64,000 nucleotides of DNA from an uncultured Prevotellaceae bacterium (lineage in GTDB: Bacteria > Bacteroidota > Bacteroidia > Bacteroidales > Bacteroidaceae), in assembly GCA_900318775.1 (NCBI GenBank), contig ONLY01000004.1, forward strand, positions 1 to 64,000. The letters are read 5' to 3'. Positions 41,147 through 49,402 of this stretch are shown piece by piece (the first letter of the stretch is position 1; every line of letters begins with the position of its first letter). Both the position numbers and the translations under genes were made by a program. The notes beneath the pieces were generated by a model. That model was given only the letters and a program-made list of their open reading frames with translations. It was not told the DNA's origin and searched no databases.

Positions 41147-43525
41147 ATGAAAAGAATACTGACAACAATGCTGATGGCCGCTGCCGTGACAGCGATCCAC
41201 GCACAAGAGAAACTGTATCACGACGAGTTTCCCCTCAGTGATGTAACCCTATTGGATGGTCCATTGAAGAAAGCACGTGACCTGAACATCAAGACCCTGC
41301 TACAATACGATTGTGATCGTTTACTGGCACCCTATCTCAAGGAGGCAGGACTGACACCGAGAGCCAAGGCCTATCCCAATTGGGACGGACTGGATGGACA
41401 CGTTGGTGGCCACTACCTGACGGCGATGGCGCTCAATGCCGCTGCAGGCAACGAGGAGTGCCGCATGCGTATGCTGTATATGATTGGCGAGTTGCAACTC
41501 TGTGCCAACGCCAATGCCATGAACCACCCAGAATGGGGTAAAGGCTATGTGGGTGGTATGCCCAACAGCGACCGAATCTGGAGCACGTTCAAGAAGGGAG
41601 ACTTCAGAGTGTACTTTGGTTCGTGGGCACCATTCTATAATCTCCATAAGATGTATGCAGGCCTGCGTGATGCATGGCTCTACTGCGGCAACGATGATGC
41701 CAAGCGACTCTTCTTAGGTTTTTGCGACTGGGCGATTGATCTTACTGCTGAACTATCTGATGAGCAGATGGAGCAGATGCTAGGCAACGAACACGGTGGC
41801 ATGAACGAGGTGCTGGTGGATGCCTACGCTATCACGAAGGACAAGAAATACCTCGAAGCGGCAAAGCGTTTCTCACACCGCCGATTGCTGATTCCGATGT
41901 CACAACATCTGGACAATCTTGACAACATGCATGCCAACACACAAGTGCCGAAGGTGGTGGGCTTCGAGCGCATCAGCGAGCTCTCTGGCGATGAGAGTTA
42001 CCACAATGCTGCTGACTTCTTCTGGGACATCGTCACAGGTGAGCGTTCGTTAGCCTTTGGCGGTAACTCGCGCCGTGAGCACTTCCCGAGCAAAGAGGCT
42101 TGCACAGACTTCATCAACGACATCGACGGTCCCGAATCATGTAACACCAACAACATGCTGAAACTGACTGAGGACATGCACCGACGTAATCCAGAAGCAC
42201 GTTATGCAGACTATTACGAACTGGCGACCTTCAACCATATCCTCTCGTCACAGCATCCCGAGCATGGTGGCTACGTATACTTCACCCCTGCCCGTCCGCG
42301 CCACTACCGCAACTATTCCGCCCCCAACGAAGCCATGTGGTGTTGCGTAGGCACCGGCATGGAGAATCATGGCAAATACGGTCAGTTCATCTATACCCAC
42401 GTGAAGAACGCCCTCTACGTCAACCTTTTCGTGGCATCAGAACTGAACTGGAAAAAGAAAGGGCTCACCTTGCGTCAAGAGACCAACTTCCCCTACGCTG
42501 AGACAAGCCGCATCACCATCACCAGCGGCAAGGGTGAATTCCCGCTGCTGGTGCGCTATCCCGGTTGGGTAAGTCCTGGCAAATTCTCAGTGAAAGTCAA
42601 TGGCCAGCCTGTTGACATCATCACAGGTCCATCCTCCTACGTCACTATCAACCGCAAGTGGAAGACAGGTGACATCGTTGACATCACCTTCCCTATGCAC
42701 AACAGTGTGAAATATCTGCCCAATGTACCCCAGTATATTGCCCTAATGCATGGTCCCATTCTGCTCGGCATGAAGACAGGCACAGAGGACTTGGCTGGTC
42801 TTATCGCTGACGACAGCCGTTTCGGACAATATGCCGGAGGCAAAAAACTCCCCATCAACGAGGCGCCCATCCTTGTCAACAATGACATTGAAGCTATTGC
42901 CAGTCAACTGACGCCCGTTGCAGGAAAGCCCCTGCACTTCACCCTCAGCACCACTATGGAGAATGCCATCCACAACGAACTGCAACCATTCTTCGAAATT
43001 CACGATGCCCGTTACATGATTTATTGGCTTGCCCTCTCCGAAAGCAGCTACAAGAGCTATCTCCAGCAACTGGAAAAAGAAGAACAAGAGCGCCAAGCCC
43101 TCGAAGCACGCACCATAGACAAAGTGCAGCCCGGTGAACAGCAGCCCGAGACCGACCACCGTTTGGAGACAGACCAGTCACAAACAGGCAACACCAACGA
43201 CGTGTTCTGGCGTGATGCCAGCAATGGGCATTATTTTAGCTACCTTATGCAGACCGCAGGACGCACAGACCTCTCGCTGCGTCTGAAGTTTTGGGGCGTA
43301 GGCGAGTGGAAGAGTCATGAGTTTGATATTTTCATCGACGACCAGTTGCTCACCTCCATCAACAACACCGGCAAATATCGAATCTCTGAGTTCAAATACG
43401 AGACATTCAGCATCCCTGCAAGCATGCTGAAAGGCAAACAGCAGATTCGCGTGAAGTTCGTAGCAAAGCCGCACAAACAAATCGGAGAGATCTATGGTGT
43501 GCGTCTGGTAAGCCCTGCAAAGTGA
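41147..43525 (+). CDS. DUF1680 glycoside hydrolase (GH127/GH146-like)
   Basis: A 792-residue secreted enzyme, signal peptide about 1-19. The N-terminal (alpha/alpha)6 barrel has WDGLDGHVGGHYLTAMA, RREHF with the likely catalytic Glu311, ESCNTNNMLKL with Cys332, and MWCCVGTGMENH with Cys399 and Cys400. These match the zinc-cysteine active site of beta-L-arabinofuranosidases. A beta domain follows (about 440-640), then a Gln/Glu-rich linker and a C-terminal carbohydrate-binding-like domain (about 680-792). Family number and substrate are not certain. In this locus it probably removes a second sugar from a fucosylated glycan. Confidence 0.85.
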   Translation: MKRILTTMLMAAAVTAIHAQEKLYHDEFPLSDVTLLDGPLKKARDLNIKTLLQYDCDRLLAPYLKEAGLTPRAKAYPNWDGLDGHVGGHYLTAMALNAAAGNEECRMRMLYMIGELQLCANANAMNHPEWGKGYVGGMPNSDRIWSTFKKGDFRVYFGSWAPFYNLHKMYAGLRDAWLYCGNDDAKRLFLGFCDWAIDLTAELSDEQMEQMLGNEHGGMNEVLVDAYAITKDKKYLEAAKRFSHRRLLIPMSQHLDNLDNMHANTQVPKVVGFERISELSGDESYHNAADFFWDIVTGERSLAFGGNSRREHFPSKEACTDFINDIDGPESCNTNNMLKLTEDMHRRNPEARYADYYELATFNHILSSQHPEHGGYVYFTPARPRHYRNYSAPNEAMWCCVGTGMENHGKYGQFIYTHVKNALYVNLFVASELNWKKKGLTLRQETNFPYAETSRITITSGKGEFPLLVRYPGWVSPGKFSVKVNGQPVDIITGPSSYVTINRKWKTGDIVDITFPMHNSVKYLPNVPQYIALMHGPILLGMKTGTEDLAGLIADDSRFGQYAGGKKLPINEAPILVNNDIEAIASQLTPVAGKPLHFTLSTTMENAIHNELQPFFEIHDARYMIYWLALSESSYKSYLQQLEKEEQERQALEARTIDKVQPGEQQPETDHRLETDQSQTGNTNDVFWRDASNGHYFSYLMQTAGRTDLSLRLKFWGVGEWKSHEFDIFIDDQLLTSINNTGKYRISEFKYETFSIPASMLKGKQQIRVKFVAKPHKQIGEIYGVRLVSPAK

Positions 43526-43638
43526 AGAATGATAAGCACTGTTTCAATTCATTCTTCCTTTCACTCGAAAGACTATAACGATTACACTAGAATCTTAACC
43601 CACTAAAAATAACAGAACACCTATCACATTTATAAACC

Positions 43639-44151
43639 ATGCTTAGGAAAAAATTATTCTGCTCAGGGCCTTAACAAGCGCTATGGCCATCCAGGCACAG
43701 GAAAAAACTTCACCAGCCACAAAAGCTCTATTTGATAGAAGCTGGCAGTTCACACAACAAGGGGAAACCATCACTGTAGATTTACCACACGATTGGGACA
43801 TCTACACCGCTTCCAACCCTGCCACTGGAGCCACCAGCACAGGCGAAGGCTGGTTTCAAGGCGGCAAAGGAGAATGCAAGCCCCCCTCAAGTCCCCTGCT
43901 GCAGAACTGGTGAAACTCCACTTTGAAGGTGTCTATCAACATATAGAAATGGATATCAACGGACAGAAGGCAGGACAGCACGCATACGGATACCCCCATT
44001 CACCATCGATGCCACGCCCTATCTGCACAAGAACAATCGCCTTAACGAAGTGCTCGCCAAAGTGGAAGTGTCCATTTCCAATGAGTCTGGCCGCGACAGA
44101 AACGCCACCCTCTCTCTTCTTTTTCCAAGTCATCCCAATAATTGTTCATAA
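43639..44151 (+). pseudogene. Broken GH2 beta-galactosidase-type gene
   Basis: Homology runs through three frames. The ATG at 43639 opens a signal peptide but meets TAA. A second frame gives LRALTSAMAIQAQEK and FDRSWQFTQQGETITVDLPHDWD. A third continues APLKSPAAELVKLHFEGVYQH and MDINGQKAGQHAYGY. The last gives PFTIDATPYLHKNNRLNEV. The shifts fall at homopolymers: A6 at 43648-43653, C6 at 43881-43886 and C5 at 43993-43997. The gene also stops after about 165 of an expected 800 or so residues, so it is a real pseudogene rather than only read errors. It would have extended the glycan-degrading set. Confidence 0.82.
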
Positions 44152-44177
44152 GAAACGAGACAACATTTCATCTATTG

Positions 44178-44217
44178 AGGGACTATGCCGAAGCACCGGC
44201 ATGGTCCCTTTCTTTTT
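44178..44217 (+). terminator. Terminator-like hairpin after the broken GH2 gene
   Basis: Arms 44178-44190 and 44197-44209 (agggactatgccg and complement, 12 of 13 match) with a 6-nt loop, followed by a T-rich run. It probably ends the sugar operon. Confidence 0.65.
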
Positions 44218-44240
44218 CCCCTCTTCTTGCACCACTTTGG

Positions 44241-44315
44241 CGGTGTGAGTCACACCGGCATGGTCGGTCTGAGTCACACCGCCACCCTCGGTGTGACTCA
44301 GACCGATTTTGAGGC
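44241..44315. repeat. Array of three 17-bp palindromes, 24-nt period (copy 2)
   Basis: Units at 44241-44257, 44265-44281 and 44289-44305 with 7-nt spacers gcatggt and ccaccct, flanked on the right by attttgaggc. The first unit, cggtgtgagtcacaccg, is a perfect odd-length palindrome. Order, spacing and right flank equal those of copy 1 at 25002-25077. Confidence 0.85.
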
Positions 44316-44350
44316 TCTGGGAGCAAGGAAGACTGCATCACTTCAACAAA

Positions 44351-44383
44351 CAGGCCCCGATGCACGGATAGCATCGGGGCCTG
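44351..44383 (-). terminator. Hairpin after the M13 peptidase gene
   Basis: A perfect 13-bp GC-rich stem (44351-44363 with 44371-44383, caggccccgatgc and complement) and 7-nt loop, 51 bp beyond the peptidase stop. Confidence 0.7.
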
Positions 44384-44433
44384 CTGTACATGAAGGCTGA
44401 AAGGTACTCCTTCCTATGTAGGATTCTGTGCCA

Positions 44434-46458
44434 TTACCAAATCTTCACACGCTTGTCGGCGGGTACGAACATAGGATCGCTCTCTGTGATGCCAAATGCA
44501 TCGTACCACGCATCCACGAGGGGAAGGGCACCATTGACACGCCAACGTCCAAGGGAGTGAGGATCGCTGGTGGTGAGGTTGCGAATAGCCTCTTCTGTGA
44601 TGTTGCCAGCCCACACACCAGCATAAGAGAGGAAGAAGCGCTGTTCAGGCGTGAAGCCGTTCTTCACAGGCAGCGGGTTGTCCTTGGTCGCATTCTTAAA
44701 GGCAGTGTAGGCAAACTTGATGCCTCCGTGGTCGCCAAGGTTCTCGCCACAGCAGAGGTCACCGTTGGCATTGAGATCGGGCAGCACCTTGATGGCTGAG
44801 AAGAAGTCCTTGATGACCTGGGCACGCTCGTTATATTTGTCACCATCGCCTTCTGCCCACCAGTCGCGGAAGTTTCCGTCCTTGTCGAACTGGCGGCCCT
44901 GGTCGTCAAAACCATGTGACATCTCGTGACCGATGACCACACCGATGGCGCCATAGTTGAAGGCGTCGTCGGCTTCCATATCAAAGAAGGGGTACTGAAG
45001 AATACCTGCAGGGAAGCAGATTTCATTTGTGGTAGGATTGTAGTAGGCGTTGACAGTCTGTGGGTTCATGTACCACTCGTCACGGTCAACGGGTTTCTTC
45101 CACTTGCGAGCTAACATATCGGCATGTGCCCACTTAGACACTTCTTTCATGTTCTCATAGAGAGTCTTGGCAGGATCGATGTCAAGCTGTGAGTAGTCAC
45201 GCCACTTGTTAGGATAGCCAACCTTCACATAGAAGGCGTCAAGTTTCTCGTGGGCAGCCTTCTTGGTGGATGGGCTCATCCAGTCTTGTGCGTCGATGCG
45301 CTCGCCGAGGGCTATCTGCAAGTTCTTGATGAGCTGTTCCATACGTGCCTTGTTGGCTGGCGGAAAGTACTTCTCCACATAGAGCTGACCTACAGCCTCG
45401 CCGAGGATGCTATTGACCACGCTCACGCTACGCTTCCAGCGTGGACGGGGCTCTTGTGCTCCAGTCATGATGCGTCCGTTGAAGTCAAAGAACTCTTCAT
45501 ACACTTTGTCGCCCAGCATGGAGCCTGCCGCATCAAGCATCTGCCACTGCACCCAGTCCTTGAGCACAGCAACAGGAGTGTCGGCCAGCACAGCGAGAGC
45601 TTCTTTCACCGCCTCTGGCTGACCCACAGAAAGGGAGTCTATGTCGGTGATTCCCTGCATGTCAAAGTAGGTTTTCCAATCGAAGCCGGCATATTCCTTG
45701 ACGAAGTCGGAGAATGACATCTTGTTATAGTTCGAAGCAGGGTCGCGCAGTGCCACATTGTCACGTCCAGCCTTAGCCATACGTGTCTCCAGAGCCAAGA
45801 TGTTCTCCATCTTCTGCTGCGCGGCAGCAGGCTTTTCGCCTACGAGCTGGAACATCTTGACAATATGTGCCTTGTAAGCCTCAAGTATCTTCTTGTTGGC
45901 CTCATCGTCTTTCACGTAATAGTCGCGCTCAATAGAATAACCGCCCTGAGAAATCTCCAACAGGTTCTGGGTAGAGTTCATCATGTCGGCGCTGATGTAT
46001 GAGCCCCACAACTCGCCAAAGCCCACACCTTCCTGATTCATCTTGTTCATGAGAGCAATGAGTTCAGGGGTGCTCTTCACCTTTGCTACACGCTTGAGGT
46101 CGGCCAGCACAGGTTTCACACCATCTTTGTTCTGACGCACAGAGTCCATGCGCAGGGCATAGAGGTCTCCTATCTTCTGACCCAAGGAGCCACGCTCCTG
46201 CGGATGAGCTGCTAATCCTTCAATAATCTCACGGATGCGCTTCTGGTTCTCCTCTGCCACCACATCAAAACTGCCGAAGCGTGAATATTCGGGCTTGAGA
46301 GGATTGTTCGCTATCCAACCGCCACAGGCATACTGATAGAAGTCTGTGCCAGGCTTGGCAGTCGTGTCCATATTCTCCAGCTTGATACCCATGGTCTGGG
46401 CATTCGCCATTGTCGATGCTGCCATTGTCATCATCATCAAAAAGTTTTTAGTTTTCAT
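44434..46458 (-). CDS. M13-family zinc endopeptidase (PepO/neprilysin-like)
   Basis: An exported metallopeptidase of 674 residues that cleaves oligopeptides, probably in the periplasm. The signal peptide is about 1-20 (MKTKNFLMMMTMAASTMANA). M13 features are the zinc motif HEMSH within GVVIGHEMSHGFDDQGRQFD (about residue 509), VNAYYNPTTNEICFPAGIL, ENLGDHGGIKFAY with the third zinc ligand region, and the C-terminal RVNGAL and DKRVKIW. Length and order are normal for the family. A TACCTTTG box lies 31 bp upstream. It is monocistronic. Confidence 0.93.
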   Translation of the reverse strand: MKTKNFLMMMTMAASTMANAQTMGIKLENMDTTAKPGTDFYQYACGGWIANNPLKPEYSRFGSFDVVAEENQKRIREIIEGLAAHPQERGSLGQKIGDLYALRMDSVRQNKDGVKPVLADLKRVAKVKSTPELIALMNKMNQEGVGFGELWGSYISADMMNSTQNLLEISQGGYSIERDYYVKDDEANKKILEAYKAHIVKMFQLVGEKPAAAQQKMENILALETRMAKAGRDNVALRDPASNYNKMSFSDFVKEYAGFDWKTYFDMQGITDIDSLSVGQPEAVKEALAVLADTPVAVLKDWVQWQMLDAAGSMLGDKVYEEFFDFNGRIMTGAQEPRPRWKRSVSVVNSILGEAVGQLYVEKYFPPANKARMEQLIKNLQIALGERIDAQDWMSPSTKKAAHEKLDAFYVKVGYPNKWRDYSQLDIDPAKTLYENMKEVSKWAHADMLARKWKKPVDRDEWYMNPQTVNAYYNPTTNEICFPAGILQYPFFDMEADDAFNYGAIGVVIGHEMSHGFDDQGRQFDKDGNFRDWWAEGDGDKYNERAQVIKDFFSAIKVLPDLNANGDLCCGENLGDHGGIKFAYTAFKNATKDNPLPVKNGFTPEQRFFLSYAGVWAGNITEEAIRNLTTSDPHSLGRWRVNGALPLVDAWYDAFGITESDPMFVPADKRVKIW

Positions 46459-46489
46459 TTATGATTGGTTTTTGTCTGTATCGAGCCGC

Positions 46490-46497
46490 AAAGGTAC
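46490..46497 (-). promoter_or_regulatory. TAnnTTTG promoter box for the M13 peptidase
   Basis: TACCTTTG on the minus strand, 31 bp before the start at 46458. Upstream of it lies the heptamer array 46509-46536. Confidence 0.65.
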
Positions 46498-46508
46498 GAC
46501 TTTTTCAT

Positions 46509-46536
46509 GTGAAAGGTGGAATGTGGAATGTGAAAA
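46509..46536. repeat. Heptamer array upstream of the M13 peptidase promoter
   Basis: Four 7-nt units: gtgaaag, gtggaat, gtggaat, gtgaaaa. On the minus strand they read ...cac, as in the arrays at 4354-4374 and 6283-6303, and like the latter they sit directly upstream of a TACCTTTG box. Confidence 0.65.
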
Positions 46537-46712
46537 ATCAATAATGGGCAGACAGGATGCAGAGATAAAGTCAAAGGGCAGAGGCCTGAGGTCAAAGGCG
46601 GGCAGTGAATCCTTTGCCCAAGAGGAATGCACTTTGAGTGTATAAGTTCAATTACTTAACAACCGGCTACTTATGCAACAAGACGGTTGAAATATGACTT
46701 TTGACATACAAA

Positions 46713-46740
46713 TTGTGAATTGTTGATTATGAATTATGAA
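46713..46740. repeat. Heptamer array upstream of the small-protein operon
   Basis: Four 7-nt units: ttgtgaa, ttgttga, ttatgaa, ttatgaa. They end 10 nt before a TACCTTTG box. Confidence 0.6.
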
Positions 46741-46750
46741 TTAAAAACAC

Positions 46751-46758
46751 TACCTTTG
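46751..46758 (+). promoter_or_regulatory. TAnnTTTG promoter box for the 46.8-49.3 kb operon
   Basis: TACCTTTG, 24 bp before the ATG at 46783. Confidence 0.65.
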
Positions 46759-46782
46759 CACCCAAGAATACAAAAAACACCT

Positions 46783-46980
46783 ATGACCAAGAAAAAACAA
46801 ACAGATCAACTGAACCGTCTCGTCAACCTCATCAGCGATGACAGTGAGATCCTTAGCCGCGCCAGCACTTTTGTGCAGAACTTTGTGGACAGCAAGACCA
46901 CTGTGCATGGGAAACAGGACCTCGCTTCGCAGCTGAGCGCACAAGCTCAAAAGGAAGCCAAGAACGAGCGTCCCCAGTAA
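46783..46980 (+). CDS. Small hypothetical protein, 65 residues
   Basis: A charged, soluble, helical protein (MTKKKQTDQLNRLVNLISDD, later QLSAQAQKEAKNERPQ). No family is recognised. The start follows a good promoter box at the usual distance, and the gene lies 26 bp before the DUF1460 gene. It is the first gene of the operon. An in-frame ATG at 46720 lies in the repeat array and before the promoter. Confidence 0.6.
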   Translation: MTKKKQTDQLNRLVNLISDDSEILSRASTFVQNFVDSKTTVHGKQDLASQLSAQAQKEAKNERPQ

Positions 46981-47006
46981 TTTTTCTTTTTGAAACACCC
47001 TACTCC

Positions 47007-47876
47007 ATGAAACGAATTGCCTTGCTGTTCCTTATCATGTGTACTGGGCTATGCGCATATGCGAAACACATAGAGTACACGTCAGAAGATAGTGCCCGTG
47101 TGGTGCAGCTGCTGAAGGACGCCCAAGAACTGCGAGGCACCGAAAACCGTGTCTTTTATTTCGGCAAAAAGTTTCTGAATCTCCCTTACGTGGCCCACAC
47201 GCTTGAACTGGGCAACACAGAACATCTCATTGTCAATCTTCATGAACTGGATTGCACCACGTTCGTCGAGACGGTAGTGGCGCTTGCGTTGTGTGATCTA
47301 CAAGACAAGCGCACCTTTGACGACTTTTGCAACAATCTCACCCACATCCGATTCCGCCAGGGACTGATGACCGACTACACGTCACGCCTCCACTACTTCA
47401 CGTGGTGGGCAGAAGACAACGAGCAACTGGGCATCGTAAAGGACATTACCCCACAATCGGCTCCATGGGGGGCTTTCACCGCCATACAGACCGTCAACAT
47501 CAACTACATGTCTTCCCACCCCATGCTATACAAGCAGTTGAAGAGCCACCCTGCATTTGTACCGACAATCAAAGCGTATGAACAGGCCAGCAACGGAAAG
47601 AAGTTCCGCTATATTCCCAAGCAGAATCTGGCATGGAACCAAAGCAGCGCGTTGGGAACCGTGAAAGACGGTGATATCGTGGCCATGCTCACCGACAACG
47701 ATGGCCTCGACACCCGCCATATCGGCATCGCCTTCTGGCAGAACGGCCGTCTCCACTTGCTCCACGCCTCCAGCCTCTACAAGAAAGTGCTCATGAGCAA
47801 AGAGACGTTCCACGAATATGAGATGAAACAGCCTAAACACACGGGCATCCGGGTATTTAGGCTCGTTGAGAATTAA
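47007..47876 (+). CDS. DUF1460 family protein, probable cell-wall amidase/peptidase
   Basis: A 289-residue exported protein, signal peptide about 1-19 (LLFLIMCTGLCAYA). DUF1460 proteins have an NlpC/P60-like papain fold. Here the likely nucleophile is Cys83 in NLHELDCTTFVETV and the likely partner is His238 in DTRHIGIAFW. NLPYVAHTLE and DGDIVAMLTDNDG are also typical. Relatives have been described as N-acetylmuramoyl-L-alanine amidase-like. It precedes the EFR1-type gene by 11 bp. Confidence 0.82.
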   Translation: MKRIALLFLIMCTGLCAYAKHIEYTSEDSARVVQLLKDAQELRGTENRVFYFGKKFLNLPYVAHTLELGNTEHLIVNLHELDCTTFVETVVALALCDLQDKRTFDDFCNNLTHIRFRQGLMTDYTSRLHYFTWWAEDNEQLGIVKDITPQSAPWGAFTAIQTVNINYMSSHPMLYKQLKSHPAFVPTIKAYEQASNGKKFRYIPKQNLAWNQSSALGTVKDGDIVAMLTDNDGLDTRHIGIAFWQNGRLHLLHASSLYKKVLMSKETFHEYEMKQPKHTGIRVFRLVEN

Positions 47877-47887
47877 AGGCAAGAGAT

Positions 47888-48583
47888 ATGACATATTGTT
47901 TTTCCGGTACGGGCAACAGCCAATGGGTAGCAGACAAACTCCAAGGACTGCTCCAAGAAGAAGCGGACTCTTTTGGACTGGTTTTCCCTGTCTATGCATG
48001 GGGCATCCCCAAAGTGGTTACGCAGTATATCCTAGAGCATCTGGAAGAAATCAAGAAAGCAAAGTATGTGTGGGCCGTCATGACCTGTGGGGATGACATT
48101 GGTTATGCCGACCTCATTCTCAACCAACTGCTAGAGGAAAGACTGGATGCGGTCTTCTCAGTCCAGATGCCTAACACGTATGTCTGTCTGCCAGGCTTTG
48201 ATGTTGACCCTGCCGATGTGGCAAAAGCCAAGGTACAAGAGACCTTGAAGCGCTTGCCGACCATTGCCGATAGCATCGGGAAGCATGAGAAAAAGACGGA
48301 AGTAGTGAGAGGAAGTTCAGCATGGCTGAAGACATATGTGCTTCGTCCTCTTTTCAACCGTTTCCTCGTCACCGACAAATATTTTCATACAAATATACAC
48401 TGCATACACTGCAAGCGCTGTGTACGTGGATGTCCTCAAGGCAACATCACCCTCGATGCAGATGACAATATTCGTTGGAAGCATGAGAACTGCACGGGTT
48501 GTCTCCGATGCTATCACCGGTGCCCCTGCCACTCAGTACACTTCGGCATCTTCACCAAAAACAAGGGACAACACCATCTGTAA
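47888..48583 (+). CDS. EFR1-type flavodoxin/ferredoxin fusion
   Basis: A cytoplasmic electron carrier of 231 residues. The N-terminal part is a short flavodoxin fold (MTYCFSGTGNSQWVADKL, FPVYAWGIPKV). The C-terminal part carries two 4Fe-4S motifs, CIHCKRCVRGCP (about 172-183) and CTGCLRCYHRCPC (about 202-214). The combination is that of the EFR1 family, whose partners are unknown to me. It is 11 bp after the DUF1460 gene and 12 bp before the B3/B4 gene. Confidence 0.85.
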   Translation: MTYCFSGTGNSQWVADKLQGLLQEEADSFGLVFPVYAWGIPKVVTQYILEHLEEIKKAKYVWAVMTCGDDIGYADLILNQLLEERLDAVFSVQMPNTYVCLPGFDVDPADVAKAKVQETLKRLPTIADSIGKHEKKTEVVRGSSAWLKTYVLRPLFNRFLVTDKYFHTNIHCIHCKRCVRGCPQGNITLDADDNIRWKHENCTGCLRCYHRCPCHSVHFGIFTKNKGQHHL

Positions 48584-48595
48584 GCACTTTTTCCC

Positions 48596-49261
48596 ATGAA
48601 AGTAATCGTATCAAATGAGATAGAGCAAATCTGCCCTGAATTTGTCGGGGCATGTCTGGAGGCTGAGGTAGTCAATTCACCTTACAATGAAGCCTTGTGG
48701 AGAGAAATAAACACGCAGGGAGAGCTGTTCCGCAAGGAATTGACCACAGAATCGCTGAAGGAACAAGCCAGCATATCCGCAACCAGAAGAGTGTATAGGG
48801 CCTGTGGCAAAGACCCCTCTAGATACCGTCCTGCCTCCGAAGCGCTGATACGCCGTATGCTTCAAGGCAAGGAACTCTATCAGAGAGACACGCTTGTTGA
48901 CCTCATCAATCTGGCATCCATTGCCTACGGATACAGCATCGGAGGCTTTGATGCAGACAAATTTGTAGGTGACACACTCACTTTAGGCATCGGACGTGAA
49001 GGAGAACCGTATGAAGGCATCGGACGTGGCTTCATCAATATTCATGGTCTGCCCGTGTATCGTGACGAGCAAGGCGGTGTGGGAACTCCCACAAGCGATA
49101 ATGAACGGACGAAGATGACCCTTGGAACCCGTCACTTACTCGTTCTCATCAACGGCTATGACGGCAACGAGCAACGCGTGCGTGACAATGCAACTTACAT
49201 ACAGGCCCTCCTCCAGAAATATGCTCAAAGCGACGGAGGTTCCTTCTTCATTTACAAATAA
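48596..49261 (+). CDS. B3/B4 tRNA-binding domain protein
   Basis: A 221-residue stand-alone B3/B4 domain, related to the editing domain of phenylalanyl-tRNA synthetase beta chain. Signatures are TRRVYRACGKDPSRYRPASEALIRRML, NLASIAYGYSIGGFDADK and GTPTSDNERTKMT. Proteins of this type may clear mischarged tRNA, but that is a family-level suggestion. Last gene of the operon, followed by a bidirectional hairpin. Confidence 0.82.
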   Translation: MKVIVSNEIEQICPEFVGACLEAEVVNSPYNEALWREINTQGELFRKELTTESLKEQASISATRRVYRACGKDPSRYRPASEALIRRMLQGKELYQRDTLVDLINLASIAYGYSIGGFDADKFVGDTLTLGIGREGEPYEGIGRGFINIHGLPVYRDEQGGVGTPTSDNERTKMTLGTRHLLVLINGYDGNEQRVRDNATYIQALLQKYAQSDGGSFFIYK

Positions 49262-49332
49262 GCACTGACCATGGATAAAGGAGTGTAGATAGATAATGAT
49301 TCAAAACGTATAGCCTTGCGCATAAGGAAACG

Positions 49333-49372
49333 CAAATAGCCACAAAGTCTTGCTTGACTTTGTGGCTATTTG
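49333..49372. terminator. Bidirectional terminator hairpin
   Basis: A perfect 16-bp stem (49334-49349 with 49356-49371), extended by one pair, with loop ttgctt, between convergent genes. Its core cacaaagtc/gactttgtg is shared with the hairpin after asnS. Confidence 0.82.
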
Positions 49373-49402
49373 TTATGCAGCACTTGCTTCAGAAAAGAGC
49401 AG

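Larger units (their letters stand above)
46459..46782. other. Divergent intergenic region with heptamer arrays
   Basis: Holds the promoters of the M13 peptidase and of the small-protein operon, and heptamer arrays at 46509-46536 and 46713-46740. A purine-rich middle part has no recognised gene. Confidence 0.5.

Noticed and set aside
43639-44151. Sequencing errors as the only cause of the GH2 frameshifts
   Set aside because: Homopolymer errors could explain the shifts but not the loss of about four fifths of the gene.
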